DNA of 64,000 bases from Actinophytocola sp963840275 (GCA_963840275.1 CAWIYK010000002.1:1240001-1304000); one strand, 5' to 3'. Counted from the first letter of the stretch, positions 1-9,432 are shown. Numbers and translations are program-made. The notes: generated from the sequence alone by a model not told the origin.

Positions 1-2
1 CG

Positions 3-302
3 AAGCTGCTCGAGCACATCAACCGGACCGAGGAGCGGCTCGGCTGGGTGACGCACGAGCGCCCGCTCCGACAGAAGGTCCTGACCGACACCCTGCACCG
101 CATGCAGCGCGACGGCCTGGTCATCAAGATCGACCGCCCGAGCACGTTCGGCTCGACCTGGTACCAGCTCACCCCGATGGGCCGCTCACTGCTGCGCGCG
201 CTGCTGCCGCTCGCCAAATGGGCGGAGGACAACCGCGGCGACCTGTCCCAGGCGCGCGCCGCCTACCTCAAGGCCCAGGGCGCGGTCCGCACCGAGCGCT
301 AG
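3..302 (+). CDS. HxlR-type winged-helix regulator, 5' partial
   Basis: The frame is open at the left edge of the window, so the N-terminus is missing; about 99 residues are visible. They show the second half of an HxlR (MarR-like) winged-helix domain: a recognition-helix stretch RQKVLTDTLHRMQRDGLV, then the wing with YQLTPMGRSLL and the amphipathic helix LLPLAKWAEDN used for dimerisation. HxlR proteins are small dimeric DNA-binding regulators, often responding to aldehydes, quinones or redox signals. The gene ends convergently against the MFS-GGDEF gene with a 4-nt overlap. The target is unknown. Confidence 0.85.
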   Translation, partial: KLLEHINRTEERLGWVTHERPLRQKVLTDTLHRMQRDGLVIKIDRPSTFGSTWYQLTPMGRSLLRALLPLAKWAEDNRGDLSQARAAYLKAQGAVRTER

Positions 303-3046
303 TGCCCGTTCAGGTCGCCGATCGCGGCGACGATCGTCTGCACCTGGTTGCGGCCGGAGTCCTTGGCGACGAACAGCGCGTCGTCCGCGGCGAGCAGTAC
401 GTCCTGCAGCTCGGGGCCGAACTCCGGGTACAGCGCGATGCCGATCGACACGCTCAGCCCGTCGACCACGGCCCCGTCCGCCGGCACCTGCAGCTCCCGG
501 ACCCGCTCGCAGATCCGCTCGGCGATGCCACGCAGTGTCTCCGGCGGAACCTCCGGGCACAGGACCACGAACTCCTCGCCGCCCCAGCGCCCGACCACGT
601 CGTAGCGCCGCACTGACGTCGACAGCACCGCCGCGATCGCCTGCAGCACCTGGTCGCCGACCAGGTGGCCGTGCGCGTCGTTGACCGCCTTGAAGTGGTC
701 GAGGTCGACCATCAGCACGCCGGCCTGCGTGTCGTCCCGCGCGGCGCGCCGTATCTCGGCCGACGCTATGTTCGTCCAGGCCGTGGCGTTGGCGACGCCG
801 GTCTTCTGGTCGGTGGACGCGGCCTCCTCCAGCTGGCGCATCAGCACGCTGCGGTGCAGCACGAGCAGCGCCGGCACGATCATCACGGCCCACGCCGGGT
901 TGAAGGCGAGCAGGAGGCCGGTGATCGCGCCGAGCCCGAGGGTGCCGTACTCGAGCGCCGACTCCTTGAGGGTGCCGAACGCCCGGCGCACGTTCAGCTG
1001 GCGTTCGTGCAGGATGATCGCGGACCCGACCAGGCCCGAGTTCACGGCCGAGTACGCGACGACCGCCAGTGCGATCACGAGCACCACGACCGGCTGGTCC
1101 CAGCTCGCCAGCTCAGCGGGTGCGAGCAGGTGCCGGATGGTCCACGCGGTGAACGCCGCCAGCGTGACCGTCGACGCGGTGAACACCAGCCGGTAGGCGT
1201 GCACGCTACGCACCCGGTACCAGCTGCGCCAGAAAAGGTGCAGGTAAAGGGCGCCGATCACGGCTGGGGTGAGCGCCGGCGGCAGCACCAGCGCGGCGGA
1301 GAACGTCCACACCGAGGTCAGGTTGACGTGCGGGGTGTCGGTGAACCGGCGGCGTACCCGTTCGACGTGGCGCGTCGCCTCGCCCATGCCGATGCCGAGT
1401 CCGATGATGATCGCCAGCGTGATCAGCGAGGTGGTCGTGATCTCGCTGAACCGCGCCATCAGCACTGTCACGCCGGCCGCGGCGACCTCAACCAACATGA
1501 GGAGCACCAACACCTGGCGGGACTCCTGCCACAGCGCCCAGCGCCACGGTGCCCTGGACCGCTGATTGCCCGAAAGGGATGCTGGTTGGGCCGATCGGGC
1601 GAAAACAACCTGATCAGCGGCCCTTTTGCTGTGCTCGGCGGCAGTTCCCGCGGGAGGAGGTGCCCACGATGATGAACCGCGACTGGTGAGCGTCTCCTCC
1701 TGGTCAGGCACCGCGATGACCTGGCCCGCACTGTGGATCTCGTGCTTGGCGGGAGTTCCCGCGGGAGGAGGTGCCCACGATGATGAACCGCGATTGGTGA
1801 TCTCGTCCTCGGCGTCGTTGCTCTCGCGCCCGTTCGACCGGGCGGCGGTATGGCCTTGGCGGGAACGGGCGCGAAGCCACGACGCCCCCGCGATGCTGGT
1901 GAGAAACACGCCGGCGACACCTCCGGTTGCGACCGCGACGACCGGGCTGGTCGCGTCGGCGAGTACGCCCGCGCCCAGAACCGCGATGCCCTGTGCGGAC
2001 AGCACCCCCGCGCCGGCGAGCCCCGACGCGGCGCCCCGACGGTCGTCGGGGACGCCGAGCACGAAGGCGGCCTGCGCGAGGATCAGGTATGCGGCGGCGC
2101 ATGCTCCGGAGGTCGCCCAGAGCAGCACCACCACGACCAGCGGTGGCTGGAAGAAACACAGTGCGAGCGGCACCCCGGCCGTGACCGCGAACCACGTCGT
2201 CGCCGTGGGCCGCAGGTGGTGCGGCACCTTGGCGACGAGCCATGCCCCGACGATGCTGCCCGCCGGGTCGGCGGCCATGAGCAGTCCGACCGCGATGGCC
2301 GTCGCGCCGAGTGTGTCGGCGTACGGGGCGGCGATGCCCTCGGGGATGGTGAAGACGCCGACCGTCCAGGAGAGCGCGACCAGCGCCCGCAGCTTGCGGT
2401 CCGCCCAGAGGAGCCGGGCGGTGCCGGTCCGGCGCTCGCCCGGTGTCGCCTGCGCCCGCGCGGCCGGGCGGTGCGCGACACCGGCGGCGACGACCGCGGC
2501 CGCGGCCGCGAAGGTGGCGGCGTTCAGACCGAGCGCGAGGTGCGGGTCGAGGAAGGCGAGGAGCGCGCCGCCGCCGAGGAAGCCGCCGACCTGGGCGGCC
2601 TGGCTGGTGATCGTGCGCAGCGAGAGGCCGGTGACGTAGCGGTCGCCGTGGAGGATCGTCGGCAGCAGAGCTTGTTGGGCGGCCTTGAACGGCGCGCCGC
2701 CGAGGGTGAGAAGGAAGACGAGCGCGAGCAGTACTGGCAGCGGCAGCACGGGGATCGCCATGAGCGCCGCGACGGCGGCCCGCAGGAGGTCCACGCCGAC
2801 CATCAGCTCGCGGCGGGGCAGCCGGTCGGCGAGCCCGGAGAGCACGACGCCGCCGAGGAGCGCGGGGAGGAAGGTCAACGCGTAGGTGAGGGCCGTCCAC
2901 CCGGCGGAGTTGGTCTGGCGGTAGACGAGCACCGCGAGGCCGACGCGCGCCAGCTGGTCACCGGCGACCGACAGCAGCTCCGCGGCCCACAGTGCGCGAA
3001 ACTCCCGCACGGCGAGAACCTCGCGAAACCCCGCCTGACGCCCCAT
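299..3046 (-). CDS. MFS transporter fused to membrane-anchored GGDEF diguanylate cyclase
   Basis: One uninterrupted frame of 915 residues. ATG at 3046 is chosen because GAGGA lies 7 nt upstream; the frame is open to 3094. Residues 1-400 are a 10-12 helix major facilitator of the enterobactin-exporter-like type (DRLPRRELM loop). Residues about 415-470 are a soluble linker with two 37-residue repeats sharing RGSSSWAPPPAGT. Residues 500-735 are a second multi-helix membrane domain. Residues 744-905 are a GGDEF domain with intact GGEEF at 822-826, so cyclic-di-GMP synthesis is expected at the membrane. The two halves normally occur as separate genes. No stop or start signal is evident at the joint, so I read it as a fusion, though a second internal start in the linker cannot be excluded. 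Confidence 0.8.
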   Translation of the reverse strand: MGRQAGFREVLAVREFRALWAAELLSVAGDQLARVGLAVLVYRQTNSAGWTALTYALTFLPALLGGVVLSGLADRLPRRELMVGVDLLRAAVAALMAIPVLPLPVLLALVFLLTLGGAPFKAAQQALLPTILHGDRYVTGLSLRTITSQAAQVGGFLGGGALLAFLDPHLALGLNAATFAAAAAVVAAGVAHRPAARAQATPGERRTGTARLLWADRKLRALVALSWTVGVFTIPEGIAAPYADTLGATAIAVGLLMAADPAGSIVGAWLVAKVPHHLRPTATTWFAVTAGVPLALCFFQPPLVVVVLLWATSGACAAAYLILAQAAFVLGVPDDRRGAASGLAGAGVLSAQGIAVLGAGVLADATSPVVAVATGGVAGVFLTSIAGASWLRARSRQGHTAARSNGRESNDAEDEITNRGSSSWAPPPAGTPAKHEIHSAGQVIAVPDQEETLTSRGSSSWAPPPAGTAAEHSKRAADQVVFARSAQPASLSGNQRSRAPWRWALWQESRQVLVLLMLVEVAAAGVTVLMARFSEITTTSLITLAIIIGLGIGMGEATRHVERVRRRFTDTPHVNLTSVWTFSAALVLPPALTPAVIGALYLHLFWRSWYRVRSVHAYRLVFTASTVTLAAFTAWTIRHLLAPAELASWDQPVVVLVIALAVVAYSAVNSGLVGSAIILHERQLNVRRAFGTLKESALEYGTLGLGAITGLLLAFNPAWAVMIVPALLVLHRSVLMRQLEEAASTDQKTGVANATAWTNIASAEIRRAARDDTQAGVLMVDLDHFKAVNDAHGHLVGDQVLQAIAAVLSTSVRRYDVVGRWGGEEFVVLCPEVPPETLRGIAERICERVRELQVPADGAVVDGLSVSIGIALYPEFGPELQDVLLAADDALFVAKDSGRNQVQTIVAAIGDLNGH
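1643..1800. repeat. In-frame direct repeat in the MFS/GGDEF linker
   Basis: A 47-bp element at 1643-1689 recurs at 1754-1800 with a single C/T difference. The period is 111 bp (37 codons), so the reading frame is kept. Each copy contains the palindrome TCCCGCGGGA and encodes RGSSSWAPPPAGT on the minus strand. It sits exactly at the joint between the transporter and cyclase halves. Confidence 0.9.
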
Positions 3047-3292
3047 TTCGCCGTCCTCGCTCCGACACCAACAGGCCGTGCGCCGAACCCGCACGACCCG
3101 CCGCTACGACCCTAGATCGAACCCCGACCCAGAACCCGGTCATGCCAGTTGTCTACCCGAATGGCCCATCGCACTAACGCAAAGCAGTCGCACGAAGCTC
3201 TCGCCCTGGCCTCCGGCCCCCTCGAACCACGCTACCGGCACCCCCCGACAGCCCGACCCTCATGAACCCCAGTTATCCACACCCCGAAGCCC

Positions 3293-3585
3293 CGCGAGTC
3301 CCCGTTTCAGACCTAGTGAGTCCCCGTTTCGGGAGGTACGAGTTGTCGGTTCGTGCCGCGGGCGGGGCTGCGCGAGTCGCACGTTCAGTGCTGGTGAGTC
3401 CAACGTTCAGGACGCACGAGTTGTGCTTTCGCGCCACGCGAGGGGGCGTAGGTGGCCGAAGCTGCGAGAGTTCCCCGTTCGGAACCAGTGAGTTCCCGCT
3501 TCGGGACGTGTGAGTTGTCGGAATCGCGACGAGAGAGGTCGCGAGGCGCGAGTCGCCGTTGCAGGGCGGGTGAGTCACGGACGGC
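3293..3585. repeat. Degenerate tandem repeat array in a 540-bp gene-free gap
   Basis: The gap from 3047 to 3585 holds no credible gene. Its right half carries three imperfect copies of a roughly 64-bp unit, starting near 3293, 3372 and 3464, with a partial fourth near 3549 (spacing 79, 92 and 84 bp). Each copy runs GCGAGT, CCGTTC, GTGAGT, CGTTTCGGGA, then GAGTTGT and a TTCGC-like end. GAGTT/GTGAGT spaced by CGTTC is the recurring theme. The left half (3047-3290) shows no recognisable feature beyond the upstream region of the MFS-GGDEF gene. Confidence 0.7.
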
Positions 3586-5352
3586 TCACTGCGGGATGTC
3601 GATGCCGTACTCGCGGATCTTGCGGTAGATCGTCGCGCGGGACATGCCCAATGCGCGGGCCGCTTCCTTCTTGTTGCCGTCCGCGTCGATGAGACTCCGC
3701 ACGATCGCGTCGCGCTCGATGGATTCCAGTGGGTTGAGCACCCGGCCGGTGACGGTCTGACACTCCGGCGGTAGGTCGCCCGGCTCGATGACGCCGACGC
3801 GACGATGCGTCGTCACCTTCCTGAGCACCTCGCGCAGCTGCTCGACGTTCCCCGGCCATCTGGTCCGCAGCAACAACCGCATCGCCGCGGGCGAACAGCT
3901 GAGCCCGGCACCGGTCGCCAGCTTCACCAGCAGGAACGGCACCAGCTCACGAATGTCCTCCACGTGGTGCCGCAACGGCGGCACCTCCACCGAGCTGGGG
4001 AAGTTCCGCAGCAGCTCGGACAACTCGGGCCCACCGGCCCGATGCGTCGCGCACACCCACGCCCGCGACCGGGGCGCCCACTGCCGCAGCATCGTCGCGA
4101 GCGAGGTCCGCGCACCGGCCGGCAACCGGTCGACATGCCGCAGCACCAGCGTGCCCTCGTTCTCCGCCAGCTCGCGCCGCACCTCGACGAGGAACGCCGA
4201 CGCGGACTCGGCCGACACCACGTGGAACCGCCCGGCCGGGTTGTACCGCCGGTGCACCGCCCGCAGCAGCGCCACCTTCCCGACCCCGGGCTCGCCGTGC
4301 ACCGTCATCCACTCGCCGGCCTGGTGGTGCCCGCACACCTCGTCGCACGAGCGCTGCCACAGCGCGCCCGACCCGACGATCCCCGGCAGCAGCGGGTGCG
4401 TGAACGTACGCGTCGGCGCCGTGTCGGCGCCGTCCATCAACCGGACCCGCACGACTCCACCGGAAGGCCCCGACTCGCCGAGCACCGGCGCGCAGTACAT
4501 CCGCGCCTTGGCCCCGCTCGGCAGGTCGACGTCGAGAATCGCACGCTTGCTGCCGTGCATGGCTTCCGCCGCGGATGCCAGCAGCGTCGCCTGATCCTGT
4601 GGCGGCAGGAGCTGCCGCGCGTGGTCGTTCATCATCACGAGGTCGTTGTTCAGCGCGAGCACGATCCCGTTGCTGTGCCGTGACGCCCGCAGGTACTCCT
4701 GAACCAGCGCGAGCTCCCGGCGCCCCGACGTCACGGTCAGCTCGCGCTCGATGTGCCCGGCCGTCGTCCGCGCGAGCGCCATGAGCAGCGGCGACGCGTC
4801 CCGGCTCCAGCACGTCAGGTCCAGCACGCCAAGCAGCTGGCCGGTGATGGGGTGTCGCACCGGCACACCGGCGCACCCGAACTCCTCGAGCCCCTCCGCG
4901 TAGTGCTCGTGCCCGTAGACGTCGGCGGCCTGACCGCCTTCCAGCGCGGTGCCGATGCCGTTGGTGCCGACGAACTGCTCCGCGTAGCTGAACCCCGGCG
5001 CGAGCTGCACCTGGTCGAGCCGCAGCTCGAGCCCGGTGTCGCCGGTGCGCCGATCGAGCACGACGCCGTCCGCGTCGGTCAGGATGATGCTCACCGCCGT
5101 GCCGGACAGCTGCTCCTGAAGCCGCCGCAGCACCGGCGCGGCGCCGTGCGAGAGCGGCGTCTCGAGGTTCGGGTCCTTCACGTACGCGAGGCTGATGCGG
5201 TCCGCGGCGACCTTCCACGTACGCGACCGCGACCACGACGCCACGATGTTCTTGCGAACTCCGTCCGAACCACCCGGTTCCGAGGTGAGGAACCTTTCGC
5301 GGGCCAGCGCCAGCCGGTCCGTCATGGGGCTTGGAGCATCGGAGTTCGTCAA
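3586..5352 (-). CDS. GAF-Fis family activator of the propane monooxygenase operon (MimR/AcoR-like)
   Basis: 588 residues from a TTG start at 5352, preferred because CAGGAG lies 8 nt upstream; an ATG at 5325 has no clear ribosome site. N-terminal GAF-type sensor (about 60-200), central AAA+-like region with Walker A GEPGVGK, C-terminal Fis helix-turn-helix (AARALGMSRATIYRKI). The AAA+ part is degenerate: no GAFTGA loop and no acidic Walker B (GTLVLRHVDR), so it should not work with sigma-54. This matches the AcoR/MimR class that activates binary-iron monooxygenase operons in mycobacteria. It is transcribed divergently from prmA, supporting that role; the inducer (propane, acetone or other) is not readable from sequence. 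Confidence 0.85.
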   Translation of the reverse strand: MTNSDAPSPMTDRLALARERFLTSEPGGSDGVRKNIVASWSRSRTWKVAADRISLAYVKDPNLETPLSHGAAPVLRRLQEQLSGTAVSIILTDADGVVLDRRTGDTGLELRLDQVQLAPGFSYAEQFVGTNGIGTALEGGQAADVYGHEHYAEGLEEFGCAGVPVRHPITGQLLGVLDLTCWSRDASPLLMALARTTAGHIERELTVTSGRRELALVQEYLRASRHSNGIVLALNNDLVMMNDHARQLLPPQDQATLLASAAEAMHGSKRAILDVDLPSGAKARMYCAPVLGESGPSGGVVRVRLMDGADTAPTRTFTHPLLPGIVGSGALWQRSCDEVCGHHQAGEWMTVHGEPGVGKVALLRAVHRRYNPAGRFHVVSAESASAFLVEVRRELAENEGTLVLRHVDRLPAGARTSLATMLRQWAPRSRAWVCATHRAGGPELSELLRNFPSSVEVPPLRHHVEDIRELVPFLLVKLATGAGLSCSPAAMRLLLRTRWPGNVEQLREVLRKVTTHRRVGVIEPGDLPPECQTVTGRVLNPLESIERDAIVRSLIDADGNKKEAARALGMSRATIYRKIREYGIDIPQ

Positions 5353-5416
5353 CGAATCATCTCCTGGCTCGCCTTCGCGCCGGTGCGCGACGCAGACGTG
5401 CACGTCGCGCTCATGT

Positions 5417-5465
5417 TACGCAGCGTACGAGCCAAGAGGTATCGCGAATTGTCTCATATTGAGAC
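5417..5465. promoter_or_regulatory. Two inverted repeats between the regulator and prmA
   Basis: TACGC-A-GCGTA occupies 5417-5427. GTCTCA-TAT-TGAGAC occupies 5451-5465, and both are perfect. They lie in the 218-bp divergent intergenic region, about 105-155 bp before the prmA start, a fitting distance for activator sites. The dyad form suits a dimeric Fis-type HTH; that the GAF-Fis protein binds here is inference. Confidence 0.55.
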
Positions 5466-5570
5466 CGGGATCGCGTGCGCCGAGCGTTCTGATTCGTGCA
5501 CCGGGACGGTGGCCCGCAGATGGGCCGTCCGCGACGCCGCTCGGTGAGAGCCCAGCACAGGAGGCATGGC

Positions 5571-7208
5571 GTGAGCCGACAGAGTCTGAGCAAGGCGCAC
5601 AAGAAGATCACCGAGCTGTCCTGGGAGCCCACCTACGCGACTCCCGCCAAGCGGTTCGGGACCGACTACAAGTTCGACAAGGCTCCCAAGAAAGATCCGC
5701 TGAAGCAGATTCTCCGCTCCTACTTCCCGATGGAGGAGGAGAAGGACAACCGGGTGTTCGGCGCGATGGACGGCGCGATCCGCGGCAACATGTTCCGCCA
5801 GGTCCAGGAGCGGTGGATGGAGTGGCAGAAGCTGTTCCTGTCGATCATCCCGTTCCCGGAGATCTCGGCGGCGCGGGCGATGCCGCTCGCCATCGACGCG
5901 GTGCCCAACCCGGAGGTCCACAACGGACTCGCGGTCCAGATGATCGACGAGGTCCGGCACTCCACGATCCAGATGAACCTCAAACGCCTGTACATGAACC
6001 ACTACATCGACCCGGCCGGGTTCGACATCACGGAGAAGGCGTTCTCCAACAGCTACTGCGGCACCATCGGCCGGCAGTTCGGCGAGGGGTTCATCACCGG
6101 CGACGCGATCACGGCGGCGAACGTGTACCTGACGGTGGTCGCCGAGACGGCGTTCACGAACACGCTGTTCGTGGCGATGCCGTCCGAGGCCGCCGCCAAC
6201 GGCGACTACCTGCTGCCGACCGTGTTCCACTCGGTGCAGTCCGACGAGTCCCGGCACATCTCCAACGGTTACTCGATCCTGCTGATGGCGCTCGCCGACG
6301 AGGACAACCGCAAGCTCCTCGAACGCGACCTGCGCTACGCGTGGTGGAACAACCACGCCGTGGTCGACGCCGCGATCGGCACGTTCATCGAGTACGGCAC
6401 GAAGGACCGCCGCAAGGACCGGGACAGCTACGCGGAGATGTGGCGCCGGTGGATCTACGACGACTACTACCGCAGCTACCTGATGCCGCTGGAGAAGTAC
6501 GGCCTCGTCATCCCGCACGACCTCGTCGAGGAGGCGTGGAACCGGATCTACAACAAGTTCTACGTGCACCGCGTCGCGCAGTTCTTCGCGACCGGCTGGC
6601 CGGTGAACTACTGGCGCATCGACCCGATGACCGACAAGGACTTCGAGTGGTTCGAGGAGAAGTACCCGGGCTGGTACAACCAGTTCGGCAAGTGGTGGGA
6701 GGCCTACGCGCGGCTGTCGAAGCCCAACAGCCACAAGCCGATCGCGTTCGAGAACGTCGGCTACGAGTACCCGCACCGCTGCTGGAGCTGCATGGTGCCG
6801 TGCCTCATCCGCGAGGACATGGTCACCGACAAGGTCGACGGCCAGTGGCGCACCTACTGCTCGGAGACCTGCGCGTGGACCGACCGGACGGCGTTCCGCC
6901 CGGAGTACGAGGGCACGCCGACGCCGAACATGGGCCGGCTGACCGGCAAGCGTGAGTGGGAGACGCTGTACGACGGGTGGGACCTCGCGGACATCATCTC
7001 CGACCTCGGTTACGTCCGCGACGACGGCAAGACCCTTGTCCCGCAGCCACATCTCGACCTCGACGACGAGAAGAAGCTGTGGAAGCTCGACGACGTGCGC
7101 GGCATCCCGTTCGGCAGCCCGAACATCGCGTTGAACAAGATGTCCGACGCCGAGCGCGAGGCGCACATCGCGGCCTACATGGCGAATCCGAACGTCACCC
7201 CGGCCTAG
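5571..7208 (+). CDS. prmA: Propane/soluble diiron monooxygenase, hydroxylase large (alpha) subunit
   Basis: 545 residues from GTG 5571 with AGGAGG 6 nt upstream; the N-terminus SRQSLSKAHKK fits PrmA/MimA. All six diiron ligands are visible at family spacing: E97, E127 with H130 (EVRH), E192, E226 with H229 (ESRH). A C-terminal cysteine cluster (CWSCMVPC, then CSETC) may bind a structural metal. The alpha subunit carries the diiron site that activates O2 and hydroxylates propane, usually to 2-propanol; homologues also oxidise phenol, acetone or other small molecules, so the true substrate is unproven. First gene of a co-directional run of eight. Confidence 0.95.
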   Translation: MSRQSLSKAHKKITELSWEPTYATPAKRFGTDYKFDKAPKKDPLKQILRSYFPMEEEKDNRVFGAMDGAIRGNMFRQVQERWMEWQKLFLSIIPFPEISAARAMPLAIDAVPNPEVHNGLAVQMIDEVRHSTIQMNLKRLYMNHYIDPAGFDITEKAFSNSYCGTIGRQFGEGFITGDAITAANVYLTVVAETAFTNTLFVAMPSEAAANGDYLLPTVFHSVQSDESRHISNGYSILLMALADEDNRKLLERDLRYAWWNNHAVVDAAIGTFIEYGTKDRRKDRDSYAEMWRRWIYDDYYRSYLMPLEKYGLVIPHDLVEEAWNRIYNKFYVHRVAQFFATGWPVNYWRIDPMTDKDFEWFEEKYPGWYNQFGKWWEAYARLSKPNSHKPIAFENVGYEYPHRCWSCMVPCLIREDMVTDKVDGQWRTYCSETCAWTDRTAFRPEYEGTPTPNMGRLTGKREWETLYDGWDLADIISDLGYVRDDGKTLVPQPHLDLDDEKKLWKLDDVRGIPFGSPNIALNKMSDAEREAHIAAYMANPNVTPA

Positions 7209-7270
7209 CCGACCCAACCCTCCCCGCCGTGCCGCGGTGCCGCCTGTCGCGGCACGGCGGGGATCCCAGC

Positions 7271-8314
7271 ATGCGAGGAACCATGGGCGAGACCCACAAG
7301 GTCCGGTTCGAACCGGTCGGCATCGACATCGAGGTCGACGAGGACGAGACCGTGCTGAACGCCGCTTTCCGGCAGGGCGTGATGCTGATGCACGGGTGCA
7401 AGGAAGGCCAGTGCTCGGCGTGCAAGTCCTTTCTGCTCGACGGCGACGTGCAGATGGACCGCTACTCCACGTTCGCGCTGGCCGACTACGAGAGCGAGGA
7501 GGGCTACGTCCTGCTCTGCCGGTCGCACGCCTACAGCGACCTGGAAGTCGAGCTGATCAACTACGACGAGGACATGATCCGGTCGGGCCTTCCGGTGATC
7601 TCCGCGTGGGCGACCGTCGAGTCCATCGCCGAGCTGACCCACGACATCACCGCGCTCACGTTGCGGCTCAAGGAGAACGGCCTGCGGTTCCACCCCGGGC
7701 AGTACGTGGACATCTCGATCCCGGGCACCGAGGCGCACCGGTCGTTCTCGATGGCCAACACCTCCTGTGCCGACGGCCGGCTCGACTTCATCGTGAAGCG
7801 GTACCCGGGCGGGAAGTTCTCCGGGCTGCTCGAGGGCGAGCTGAAGGTCGGCGACCCGCTGGAGATCACCGGGCCGTACGGCGCGTTCACGCTGCGGGTC
7901 AGCTCCGATCGCAAGCTGGTGTTCGTCGGCGGCGGGGCCGGCATGGCGCCGATCCTGTCGCTGCTGCGCCAGATGGTGGAGAGCGGCAACGAGCGGGAGG
8001 CCGTGTACTACTACGGCGCCCGAGGCGAGGCCGACCTCATGCTGCTCGACGAGATGGCCGAGATCGAGCGGCAGCTGCCCAAGTTCCGTTTCGTGCCATG
8101 CCTTTCCCACGAGTGGCCGGAGAGCTGGCCGGCGGAGACCGGCATGGTCACCGAAGTGCTGGAGAAGTGCGAGGCGGACCTCGCCGAGTGCGACGTCTAC
8201 CTGTGCGGGCCGCCGCCCATGATCGACGCGGCGCTGCCGCTGCTGGCCGGCATGGGCGTGCCGGAGTCCCAGATCTACTACGACAAGTTCACCATCACCG
8301 CCGCGGCGGAGTGA
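7271..8314 (+). CDS. prmB: Propane monooxygenase NADH reductase component
   Basis: 347 residues from ATG 7271; ATG 7283 (MGETHK) matches many homologues but its GAGGAA sits only 2-3 nt away. N-terminal plant-type [2Fe-2S] ferredoxin with C43, C48, C51 and C83 (counting from 7271), followed by an FAD-binding barrel with RSFSMAN and an NAD-binding domain with GGGAGMAPILS and CGPPPM. It passes electrons from NADH through FAD and the iron-sulfur cluster to the hydroxylase. Gene order alpha, reductase, beta, coupling protein is typical of actinobacterial group 5/6 systems. Confidence 0.94.
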   Translation: MRGTMGETHKVRFEPVGIDIEVDEDETVLNAAFRQGVMLMHGCKEGQCSACKSFLLDGDVQMDRYSTFALADYESEEGYVLLCRSHAYSDLEVELINYDEDMIRSGLPVISAWATVESIAELTHDITALTLRLKENGLRFHPGQYVDISIPGTEAHRSFSMANTSCADGRLDFIVKRYPGGKFSGLLEGELKVGDPLEITGPYGAFTLRVSSDRKLVFVGGGAGMAPILSLLRQMVESGNEREAVYYYGARGEADLMLLDEMAEIERQLPKFRFVPCLSHEWPESWPAETGMVTEVLEKCEADLAECDVYLCGPPPMIDAALPLLAGMGVPESQIYYDKFTITAAAE

Positions 8315-8328
8315 GAGAGGTGTGCTCG

Positions 8329-9432
8329 ATGGCGAGTGCAGAAACTGTCGGCAGGAGCTTCCCGAAGCCGGAGTTCACCGGCGCCGAGGCGGGTCTGCTC
8401 GAGTTCCCGGGTTCGACGAGCCGCTCCTACAACTACTTCACGCCGCAGAAGCTGCGCGCGACGGTGTACGAGGACGTCACCATGGACGTCCAGCCGGACC
8501 CGGAGCGGCACCTGACCCAGGGCTGGATCTACGGCTTCGCGGACGGTCCCGGCGGTTACCCGAAGGAGTGGACCGAGGTCAAATCCGATGACTGGCACCA
8601 GTTCCTCGACCCCAACGGGGAGTGGGAACAGACGATCTACCGCAACAACGCCAACACCGTGCGCCAGATCCAGCGCAACCTGGAGAACGCCAAGAAGGCC
8701 GGCGCGTACGCGGCGTGGGGCCCCGGCTGGGTCAAGTTCATCGAGCAGCACCTCGGCGCGTGGATGCACGCCGAGCACGGTCTGGGCATGCACGTGTTCC
8801 TGTCCGAGCAGCGGTCCGCGCCGACCAACATGATCAACAACGCGATCGCGGTGAACTGTGTCCACAAGCTACGGTTCGCCCAGGACCTCGCGCTGTACAA
8901 CCTGGACCTGTCCGAGTCCGTTCTGGACTTCGACGGCGCCGCGCACAAGAAGGTGTGGCACGACGACCCGGTCTGGCAGGGCGTGCGCCGCAACGTCGAG
9001 GAGCTGACCGCGATCGGCGACTGGGCCGAGTCGCTGTTCGCCGCGAACATCGTCTACGAGTCGCTCGTCGGCGTGCTGTTCCGCAGCCACCTGGTGATGC
9101 AGATCAGCGCACGCAACGGCGACTACGTGACCCCGACGCTGGTCGGCGCCGGTGAGCACGACTACAACCGCGACCTCGGCTACACGAGGGCGCTGTTCAG
9201 GATGCTGACCTCGGACAAGACCCACGCCGAGCACAACAAGGCGACCCTGCAGAGCTGGCTCGACCGCTGGGTGCCGGTCAGCGTGCGGGCCGCACACGAG
9301 CTGCAGCCGATCTGGTCGCAGCCGGCCGAGAAGGTCATCTCCTTCGAGGACTCGTGGACCGCCGCGACCACCGAGTTCCGCACCGTCCTCGACGAACTGG
9401 GTCTCGACGCACCGAAGGAGCTGCAGAAGTGA
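8329..9432 (+). CDS. prmC: Propane monooxygenase hydroxylase small (beta) subunit
   Basis: 367 residues; ATG 8329 has AGAGAGG 8 nt upstream. A ferritin-like beta subunit of the soluble diiron monooxygenase family, recognisable by SRSYNYFTPQK near the N-terminus and the helical core with FLSEQRSAPTNM and FRSHLVMQISARNGD. It lacks the paired ExxH ligands, as expected for a structural partner of PrmA. Its last bases overlap the prmD start (GTGA), so the two are probably translationally coupled. Confidence 0.94.
   Translation: MASAETVGRSFPKPEFTGAEAGLLEFPGSTSRSYNYFTPQKLRATVYEDVTMDVQPDPERHLTQGWIYGFADGPGGYPKEWTEVKSDDWHQFLDPNGEWEQTIYRNNANTVRQIQRNLENAKKAGAYAAWGPGWVKFIEQHLGAWMHAEHGLGMHVFLSEQRSAPTNMINNAIAVNCVHKLRFAQDLALYNLDLSESVLDFDGAAHKKVWHDDPVWQGVRRNVEELTAIGDWAESLFAANIVYESLVGVLFRSHLVMQISARNGDYVTPTLVGAGEHDYNRDLGYTRALFRMLTSDKTHAEHNKATLQSWLDRWVPVSVRAAHELQPIWSQPAEKVISFEDSWTAATTEFRTVLDELGLDAPKELQK

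Noticed and set aside
5353..5570. Sigma-54 (-24/-12) promoter for prmA
   Set aside because: No GG-N10-GC element at the right place was seen, and the activator lacks the GAFTGA loop; actinobacteria generally lack sigma-54.
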